From: Coenobita brevimanus | Lineage: Eukaryota > Arthropoda > Malacostraca > Decapoda > Coenobitidae | Assembly: GCA_032717465.1 (NCBI GenBank) | Contig: CM064665.1 | Location: forward strand, 23,908,588-23,972,587 | Direction: 5' to 3' | DNA: 64,000 nt | Shown here: one piece after another, positions 56,600 through 64,000 of the stretch | How the letters are laid out: each line of letters begins with the position of its first letter | How positions within the stretch are numbered: position 1 is the stretch's first letter | Program-made: the position numbers and the translations under genes | Notes under the pieces: model-generated | The model's input: only the letters and a program-made list of their open reading frames with translations | What the model was told of the DNA's origin: nothing | Databases searched by the model: none

Positions 56600-57037
56600 C
56601 TCCCTCTTCCCCCCCTTTTCTCTCCCTCTTCCCACTCCTTCTTCCCCCCTCTTCCCTCTTTCTTCCCCTTTCCTCTACCTCCCGCTTCTCCCCTTCTTCC
56701 CCTCTTCTCTTCCCCTCCTCGTCCCACCTTTTTTCCCATCCCCTCTTCCGTCTCACCTATTCCCCTTCCCCTCTTCTCCTTCCTCTTCCCACCCCACTTC
56801 CCCCCCTTTTCTCACCCCTCTTTCCCCTCTCTTTCCCCCTCTCCTTCCTCCTCTACCCACATCTTCTTCACTCCTCTTCCCTCCTTTTCCCCACGTCTTC
56901 TTCCCTTCCTCGCCACACTTCTCCCCCTTTTCCCACCTCACGTCTCCCTTCTTCACCCTCACCCTTCTCCTCTTCTCTTCCCCCTCTTCCCTCTTTCCCT
57001 TCCCCTCTTCTCCTCTCTTCCCCTTCCCTCTTCCCAT
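56600..57037. repeat. CT-rich minisatellite block
   Basis: About 435 bp of irregular CTTCCCC/TCTTCC repeats. It is bracketed by 'cataggcaaagcgctt' (56571) and 'cataggcagagcgctt' (57035), which look like direct repeats. Open frames here on both strands (to 194 residues) are compositional. Confidence 0.88.
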
Positions 57038-57296
57038 AGGCAGAGCGCTTGCCGGATGGATCCAACTGTGTCTGCTTAGTTTTCACTGTCGTGTAGGCAG
57101 TCATTTGGCGGAATTTTTCGTGCTTCACTGCGACGCACAGGATGGGATTAAAGATGTTAGGTATAAGATATGTTAGACTGGGGTTAAATTCAGGTACTCC
57201 GATGCATTATGGGAAGAAACAACTTAACGTTTGCTGTTGTACTGACCTAGTCCTACAGTTTTGTGTACATACGACTGTGTAGTGAGAATGTTACTT

Positions 57297-57490
57297 CAGG
57301 TTCCGTTAGGCTGTTGGGGTTAGTTAGGGTAGGTTAGTTTACGTTACATTATCTTACAGTAAAGGTGGATACGTAGGTTATTAAGGTTAGATTTGGTGAA
57401 GTCTTTAGGGTTGGCTTGGGTCTCATACTGGCCTGGCTCTTTGGATTAGATTAAGTTAGACTGTTAGTATTAGGTTATGTTAAATTATGG
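57297..57490. repeat. Degenerate TTAGG-rich tract
   Basis: GTTAGG, GGTTAGTTAGGGTAGGTTAG, AAGGTTAG, TTTAGGGTTGG and TATTAGGTTATG occur within about 190 bp, all on the plus strand. TTAGG is the standard arthropod telomere unit. This is a decayed interstitial copy or a coincidental GT-rich stretch. Confidence 0.55.
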
Positions 57491-58011
57491 TTGAACAAAG
57501 TAGATATGATCGTTCCTGGAAAACATAGCTCACAGTGTTAAAAATGGTCAACGTACGCAAACACTTGTCCGTGCAGCGAGAAGCCCTGAGGTTTTAATTT
57601 TCCCCGAGACACGCCAACAATGGACCAAATTCCTTCGAATCTCCTTCATGGGTGAACGGCAAGAAATTGAAAAAGTTACCATTGGAGGCGCCAGAGAATT
57701 CCAACTAGACCTTTTTTTCTGATGGTTAAAGATTTTCTCGCACTTTCAGAGTCGTTGTGAGGAATATCACTTGAATCTGTGTTTTCGCGAAAGAGCCGTG
57801 GAAGTTCCTTTGAATGGTAGGCCTGGGAGGATACCTGGGACACATGTTGTGTTTTATTACACCTGCACTCTTCACCCAAGGGGGCTATGCGTTTGTCTTG
57901 GTTAGTTTGCCCTTTTGTTTGTGTCTCTCTTAACAATAGCGTGGAACATATATTAGATGGAATTACATGAGATTTGGAATGATGATTAAGGACCATCAGG
58001 AAAACAAGAGA
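57491..58011. other. No gene seen
   Basis: The 157-residue minus frame here (58149-57676) overlaps known repeat sequence and has no domain. I do not call it. Confidence 0.5.
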
Positions 58012-58113
58012 GTAGTAGGGGGTAGACAGCCCCGCCCAGGGAAGTACTACCGCCAAGGTAACGGGAGACTCAAGGAATAGCCTGGATTCCATTTTTTCTC
58101 CTAGACCTTGGTA
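58012..58113. repeat. ~105-bp dispersed repeat, copy 1
   Basis: Shares 'gtagtagggg', 'ggaagtactaccgccaaggt', 'atagcctggattccattttt' and 'ccttggtagctg' with 59728-59832. It joins directly to the LINE tail at 58114 and could be that LINE family's 5' region. Confidence 0.85.
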
Positions 58114-58668
58114 GCTGACGAGCAGATGGCCACAATATGAAAAGGTCATGTGCGTTCTCAGATCGAATACTGTTCACCACTGTGGAGTGGATGTGGAGCG
58201 GTTGCACTGAGGCAGCTGGACAAAATTGCCAATAAAGCCATTAGATTAATCAATAATCCTGCCATTACGCAGGATCTTCCTCCATTATCAGTACGTAGAG
58301 ATGTTGCTTCTTTAGCATTATTTTATCGATATTTTTACCGTAAATGCTCTGACGAACTGGCTTCAACTGTGCCTCCCCTTCACATTTTCTCCCGAAATAC
58401 TCGGGCAGTTGGGAGAGCCCATGAACTCACACTCTCTCCCCCGCAATGCAGAACCTCAGCTTATCAAAATTCATTTATCCCCAGAACTACTACTCTCTGA
58501 AATTCACTTCCTGGGAGTTGTTTCCCACAAAAATTTAATCCACTTCTGTTTAAATCCAGTTGTTATAAATATTTTATGAATGAAGGATTCCCTTAGGCAC
58601 ATGGACTTATTTTTTTTCCTTTGTTATTCCTTCCTCCATTCATTACCTATTAAAAAAAAAAAATAGGG
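58114..58668 (+). mobile_element. LINE tail (family of 60125-63088), possible internal-deletion derivative
   Basis: Homology to the long copy starts at 'gcagatggcc' (58123, compare 62540). The frame at 58150-58500 reads RSQIEYCSPLWSGCG, LPPLSVRRDVASLALFYRYF and CRTSAYQNSFIPRTTTL, then a TGA where the other copies have TGG. The 3' UTR and A-rich tail end at about 58668. Confidence 0.83.
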
Positions 58669-59720
58669 GGGGGGTTGAATTTTAGGTCAAAAAGGCCATT
58701 CATCAAGAACACAGGGCAAGATCGCCTCAGACAGTTTTGATCCAATTTAGACCAAAATGGGTGTTACAGTTGACTGTCAGGGAAAAGAAATCAGGTGATT
58801 CAGTTTGAGGATGGTTGGTCAGAGGTAATGGTCAGTGGACGCTGTCAAAGGTTCGGCACTTTAACCTAAAGAATTCATATTCGATTTGGAAGAAAATGTT
58901 GGAATTTTGTAAGGTCACTCAGGATGAAGCCATTCGATGTTTTGAGAAGGTGAAGGTCACAGAGTCAAAGGATAGGCCTTGGACCAATTGCAGGGAGTGG
59001 GTGTTGCCCTCTCTGGTTGTTAACATTGGTACCATGAACCCTCTCATGGTCGGGACAACTCTGGTATCGTATTCTAATTAACATCAAGCATTTTATTCAT
59101 CTTAATGAACTATATGGCGCAAAATTCTTGCATTCTACTCCAGCTATCATCAAACTTTTTTTTTTTTTCAGCCGAGCCTGGTGTGTGTTATGCGAGTCTG
59201 AGAGTGTTAATGAAGTGAATGAAATCACATCACACTTAAAAATGACCTCATTAAGAGTAGAAGAAGTATGTGGAAGGCGGGAGAGAGATCATTACAATAC
59301 ACCTATTGGTGTCCGTATGCCCTTAAACACTTCCCTTAATTCTTGCCTTTTCCTTCCTACTCTGTTTTCTCCTCCCTCTCCGCTACCTGCACCTGTCTCT
59401 CTAGGCGAGTATTCCAGATTCTTCTTTTGTAATATAATTTGCATATTACACTTATTATCATCCCCAGCCCGAGGGTATCTATATTTTCTCTTCCTATCGT
59501 AGGATTGATTCTTGGCGAGTCACCTAACAGTGAAGGGTTAAGGAAGGTAGTTTTGTAACCCCTCCACTTCAAATAGTCTATCCTAAGCCGAAGAGTTACC
59601 GTCTCAAGCACTAAGAATATTATACAAAAGACGTCACCGACTGAAGGGAATTACTCTGTCCATCTCCTCTCTCCTCTGCTCTGCGTCTCTCCAGTCCACA
59701 CTAATGGTTCTCTCGCCACG
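58669..59720. other. No gene seen; short dispersed-repeat match
   Basis: Includes a G-run (58669-58675), a stretch at 59033-59090 resembling 33890-33950, and a T-run (59155-59169). The minor open frames have no domain. Confidence 0.5.
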
Positions 59721-59727
59721 ACTAGGC

Positions 59728-59832
59728 AAGTAGTAGGGGTAGGCAGCCTCGCCCATGGAAGTACTACCGCCAAGGTAACGGGAGACTCAGGGAATAGCCT
59801 GGATTCCATTTTCTCTCCTAGGCCTTGGTAGC
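59728..59832. repeat. ~105-bp dispersed repeat, copy 2
   Basis: Close match to 58012-58113 in the same orientation. It lies about 300 bp upstream of the LINE endonuclease ORF, consistent with being part of that LINE's 5' UTR. Confidence 0.85.
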
Positions 59833-60124
59833 TGGTTACACACATTTCTGCCTGAAACATCAGAGGGTCTAAGGTTACCCTCTTTACACAACACACACGT
59901 CCACATTATATCACATTGCCTTAAACCAGCTATCCTCTCTCCATAAAACATCAATCTTGTCATTACATATCATACACATTTCACAACACATCCCTGCTCT
60001 CCCCCCTATAAAATGAACCATGGCTGCTGCTATACTGGGAATTAGTGCGGTGGTTTCTCAGGTGACCACCACCTGCAGGGCTGGGTAGTCTGCACAGGGC
60101 CCTCCCGGTCGTCATCAAGCGACT

Positions 60125-61411
60125 GTGCCACCTCCAGTGTTGCGGCGCCCTAAATCTGCTCGTCAGTGCAGTAAAAATTTCTTTTGGAATATTAGGAGAC
60201 TTCACTCCAACATCAACTCTGTTAAAAATTTCCTCCAGTTTGAATCCCCTGATCTATTATTTTTGACAGACACACAAGTAAGCTCCACCTCTGATTTAGC
60301 TAGATTTAATTTTCCTGGTTATATCTTGATTCAAAATTTCAGACCCAAAGGAGGTGTATGTTGCCTTGCTAAATCAGAAATTGCCCTGGAGGAGATTACT
60401 AAATTTAATTGTCCTTTTTTCGACTATTCCATATACAAATTAAATTGTTTTGGTAAAATTAAGTATTTCTGTTGTGTTTATCGTTCCCCTAATGCCCCTC
60501 CAGAGCCGAGTTTATTTGACTCTCTGTCTTCACAACTAAGTGTCCTCAACATTAATACTGCATCAGAAATTACTATTCTGGGTGATTTTAATGTCCATAA
60601 TGTTGAATGGCTCACTTATTCAGCCAGAACTGATGACTCTGGTCTTGAATGTGAGCTATTTGCAGACTCATTTAATCTCACCCAGTTAGTCAGTCAACCC
60701 ACCAGTGTACCAGACAACCCCGATCAAAACCCCCACCTATTGGACTTCTTTCTAACAACCAATTCAGATAATTATGGTATCGAAGTGAAGTCCCCCCTCG
60801 GATCCTCGGATCATTGTCTGATTCAAGCCACCAGTTTAACACCTACCAGACCCTCCTGCTCTGAACCTGTCGAGGTGACTAAATGGCACTACGACAGGGC
60901 AGACTGGGAGGGACTCCATAATTTTCTCATGGATGTTCCTTGGACCTCCTTTTTCTCCCAAGATGTAAATTCCACATTGGGCCACATATAGGATTTCATT
61001 AAAGTCGGCATGGAAACATTCATTCCCCATCATAGTTACAGAAAAAGATGTAATTCTCCTATATGGTTTGACCACAATTGTGCTAGAGTAACAGAACATA
61101 AAACAATAGCCTATAACACTTATACAAGGACCAAAACCAAAGAAGCCTTTAACTATTGTAGAAATATCAGAAACCATGCTAAAACTATCATCAATCTTTC
61201 TAAATCAAACTTTTTGCATAGACAGGCTAACAAACTACTAAACAACCCAAATGATAACAAAATATTCTGGTCAGCCCTTAATTCATTCAAAACTAACTTC
61301 ACTACCTCCTCTTCCATTCCACCTTTACAGACCCCCAGTGGAAATCTAGCAAGTGACCCACGCAGAAAAGCCAAACTTCTTGTTGACATTTTTCAACAAA
61401 CTCAACCCTAA
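60125..61411 (+). pseudogene. LINE endonuclease domain and linker, one in-frame TAG
   Basis: WNIRRLHSNINSV (N22) begins the domain. The next catalytic position reads FLTDTQ, with D49 where LINE endonucleases have Glu (LTETQ/LSETQ). [15 protein letters not shown] and GSSDHCLI supply the Asp and His. The TAG at 60989-60991 interrupts, after which the same frame continues through RKRCNSPIWFDHNCARVTEH and FHRQANKLLNN-like linker text to a frame break at about 61405. Upstream codons to 60125 have no clear role. Confidence 0.83.
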
Positions 61412-61470
61412 ATACAGAAAATTACAATATTCCTGTACTTGATTTTGATTCCCCTCGAATACCTCATTTC

Positions 61471-63014
61471 ATGATACACACCAGATACGTACACGCTGTA
61501 TTACGGAATCTCTCAGCAGACAAAGCTACTGCTCCAGATGAAATTCCTTCAATAGTACTTAAAAATTGCTCCTCAGTGTTGGCTCCTGTATTGGCAAAAT
61601 TTTTTCGCTTACGCATCCGTACCTCAAGTTTTCCAGCCCCTTGGAAAGAAGCAAATATCCATCCTGTTCCTGAAAAGGTGGCAACTTCTGATCCATCAGA
61701 CTATAGACCAATTGCATCAACTTCCATTCTCGGTAAAGTTTTTGAGACGCTAATTAACAAACACATAATCAAGCATCTAGAAATTTATAAATTAATCAAT
61801 GCTCGGCAGTATGGATTTAGACAAGAACTTTCAACTGTAGACATTCTTTGCCTTCTTACCCATTAGATTAACAAAACAATAGACCAACACGGTGAAACAC
61901 ACAATAGCACTAGATATATCAAAAGCACTTGATAGAGTATGCCACCGGGCCTTATTGTCTAAGATGGCACACTATGGCCTTGCATCACTGGTCCCTCAAA
62001 TTTCTTCTTACTTCACAACAGAAAAATGCGGGTCATGGTAGATGGTATATATTCTCAGTTTCATTCCATAAATGCTGGCATACCTCAAGGATCAGTTTTG
62101 GCGCCAACCCTCTTTCTCATTCTTATAAATGACCTCCTATCTGTCACAACCCAATACACTCTTATGCTGATGACTCTACACTTCATAGTTCTTTCACTTT
62201 TAGTACCTCCTTTACACAATTTGATTTTATAAATTCCCAAATAAACACAGCAATTTCTCTGAACCAGGACCTTTCTAATATTAATCAATGCAGACAGACA
62301 AATCTGGTCTCATTTAATGCTCAGAAAACTAAATACAATAATTTCTCCAACAGAAAGAATTCCTCAGACTCTCACATAATTTTAAATGATGCCAATATTC
62401 CCATATCCACTACAATTGATATCCTAGGTGTTACTCTAAACCCAAACCTAAGCTGGACAGCTTATATTAAATCCCTTGCTAAAAATGCTTCCAAAAATTT
62501 GGGACTTACGTACAGAGTTCGTGAGTTCTTCACTGACAAGCAGATGGCCCCAATTTACAAAAGTCATGTGCGTTCTCAGATCGAATACTGTTCACCACTG
62601 TGGAGTGGATGCGGAGTGGTTGCATTGAGGCAGTGGGACAAAATTCAATATAATGCCATTAGATTAGTCAATAATCCTGCCATCACGCAAGACCTTCCTC
62701 CATTATCAGTACGTAGAAATGTTGCTTCTTTAGCATTATTTTATCGATATTTTTACCGTAAGTGTTCAGACGAACTGGCTTCAATTGTGCCTCCCTTTCA
62801 CATTTTCTCCCGAAATACTCGGGCAGCTGGGAGAGCCCGTGTATTCACACTCTCTCCCCCGCAATGCAGAACCTCTGCTTATCAAAATTCATTTATCCCC
62901 AGAACTACTACTCTCGGGAATTCGCTTCCTGGAAGTTGTTTCCCACAAACATTTAATCCACTTCAATTCAAATCCAGTTGTTATAAACATTTTATGAATG
63001 GAAGATGCCTTTAG
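61471..63014 (+). pseudogene. LINE reverse transcriptase and C-terminal domain, multiple frame breaks
   Basis: DKATAPDEIPSIVLKNCSSV and DPSDYRPIASTSILGKVFE are in frame to a TAG at 61864-61866. Shifted frames then give motif A IALDISKALDRV (61902 on; Phe changed to Leu), motif B GIPQGSVLAPTLF (62074 on) and motif C SYADDSTLHSS (62161 on, a third frame). The final frame 62499-63014 (YRVREFFTDKQMAPIYKSHV, LPPLSVRRNVASLALFYRYF, NSLPGSCFPQTFNPLQF) is open to its stop. The catalytic aspartates are still encoded, but no single frame joins them. Confidence 0.83.
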
Positions 63015-63088
63015 GCACATGGACTTATATATTTTTCTTTGTTTGTCCTTCCTCCATTCATTATCTATAAAAAGAAAAAAAAAAGTTT

Positions 63089-63645
63089 GCCTCCCTTGTA
63101 GCCTCTCTAGTCGATGATTTTATTTGTTTATTTTGGTTGTTCCCAGGGGCATTCTTTCAGCTCAAGGGAGACTTTTCAAGCTACGGAAGTTGGATATAAT
63201 TTCCAATAACCACATCACTACGAGAGATCTTTCTACTTTGTATAGGATTATTTATTTGGAAGCTGGAATAAATACAAAAACTGTCATCAGAGTGAAGGGG
63301 TACATCTCTGTATCCATTCCTTCCTCACGTCTCTGCTCTGCGTCTCCTTCACACCACCTGATCTGCCATCCACTCCCTTACCCGTATAATACGTACCCAT
63401 CCCTCCAAAACCAACCACTTTTATTTACCGAGAAATTATATTGCCTCACATTCATCTCCTTGATTAGATATGGCTCATCCTTAAGTGCCCATAACTTCCC
63501 ATACCTAAATGAAAGCACTGGAAGCAGGAAGCATAAACGCTGTTGATAATGACTGCTGGTTTTAGGAATAAGTATATTAATTACAGCTGGAAATAGCAAA
63601 AGTAAAATAACGAGATAATTAAACCTAATACAGAGGAAACAAACG
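63089..63645. other. No gene seen
   Basis: Spacer; the short open frames have no domain. Confidence 0.45.
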
Positions 63646-63647
63646 CA

Positions 63648-63727
63648 TTCGGGGGCCGCATGCTAATCGCCCGCCAAAATATGGTGTTGGATAAGGTACC
63701 CTATTTACAAGCCAAGTTTGAAGATTT
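63648..63727. repeat. Dispersed repeat, inverted partner of 551-606
   Basis: 'gggggccgcatgctaatcgc' and 'ccgccaaaat' match the reverse complement of 'tggcgggcgattagcattcg' and 'gctccc' at 580-606. 'gccaagtttgaagattt' parallels the 'aaatcttggacttggc' segment at 551-566. A poly-A run follows (63728-63748). Confidence 0.75.
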
Positions 63728-63748
63728 AAAAAAAAAAAAAAAAAAAAA

Positions 63749-64000
63749 CTCTACGGGATTTAGTCACTGTGTTTCACAAAAAGCCAGTCCACATTAAAGA
63801 ATATATGGCGGCCGGCACAGCGTCGCCTTTGATCAAATTATTACGATCCATGGGGAGTATTTAACTGTATCTACCCTATGAAGACCCATGGAAAGCAATA
63901 AGAAAAGAGAAGGATCATGAACACTATGCAACTAGACAAACTACAGGGTAGATTGATAATGATTTGGTTGATTATTCATTTAATTTAACAAACTAAACAT
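63749..64000. other. No gene seen
   Basis: AT-rich end of the window without recognisable features. Confidence 0.4.

Larger units (their letters stand above)
60060..63088 (+). mobile_element. LINE (jockey/CR1-like), EN plus RT, degenerate
   Basis: The endonuclease, linker, RT and C-terminal region are all present in order on the plus strand, with a 3' UTR and A-rich tail at 63070-63088. I see no ORF1 and no RNase H. There are at least two nonsense changes and several frame breaks. The 5' limit is uncertain and may reach 59728. Tails of the same family lie at 35548-36010 and 58114-58668. Confidence 0.85.

Noticed and set aside
56451..57176. Long Glu/Arg/Lys- and Pro/Ser-rich frames on both strands
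   Set aside because: They are compositional, from the CT-rich block.
57676..58149. 157-codon minus-strand frame
   Set aside because: It overlaps the 105-bp dispersed repeat and LINE edge. A similar frame at 59651-59896 arises from the other copy of that repeat, so the similarity is repeat-derived.

Overview
This looks like nuclear DNA from an arthropod, most likely a decapod crustacean. The evidence is very dense dinucleotide and trinucleotide microsatellites, several families of decayed non-LTR retrotransposons (LINEs), hAT-type DNA transposons, foldback MITEs, a degenerate TTAGG-rich tract (TTAGG is the arthropod telomere unit), and no bacterial gene organisation. The decapod assignment is inference. 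I found no convincing host gene, tRNA, rRNA or CRISPR. Essentially every coding stretch that can be recognised belongs to a mobile element, and nearly all are broken.

Layout, left to right. 0-3.5 kb: a dispersed-repeat pair, then the 5' half of an antisense LINE (ORF1 plus the start of its endonuclease) split by a 424-bp MITE and followed by a second, near-palindromic MITE. 4.1-9.94 kb: an almost full-length antisense LINE with gag-like zinc knuckles, endonuclease, reverse transcriptase (RT) and RNase H. 9.95-14.3 kb: long (TA)n tracts, and a purine-rich block that flips to a pyrimidine-rich block. 14.4-15.95 kb: a 5'-truncated RTE-like LINE. 16.2-17.4 kb: a much older LINE RT relic. 17.6-23 kb: a 2.2-kb minisatellite built on the palindrome GACCCGGGTC, bracketed by two copies of a duplicated flank; the downstream copy was later hit by a SINE-like element and a hAT MITE. 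22.97-26.35 kb: a nearly intact LINE. 26.5-31.2 kb: a two-unit segmental duplication carrying inverted fragments of the same LINE. 32.6-33.1 kb: another RTE-like tail. 35.5-36.0 kb: a LINE tail. 36.15-38.05 kb: a decayed transposon-derived gene. 38.15-38.71 kb: one more LINE fragment. 39.6-41.2 kb: a cryptic short-period repeat and a five-copy tandem repeat with an embedded hairpin. 49.3-53.35 kb: a 35-bp minisatellite interrupted by a hAT transposon with an exact 8-bp target duplication. 54-57.5 kb: several short tandem duplications, marine-invertebrate-type dispersed repeats, a CT-rich array and the TTAGG-like tract. 58-63.1 kb: a probable internal-deletion derivative of a LINE followed by a longer copy of the same family.

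The window is best read as layered transposon insertions in intergenic chromatin. Target duplications, empty sites and nested insertions let many events be ordered in time. I saw no coherent novel enzymatic system. The most unusual structures are the GACCCGGGTC/polypyrimidine-CAG array with its duplicated flanks and the hAT element nested in the 35-bp array. Boundaries of decayed elements are approximate unless a target duplication is stated.
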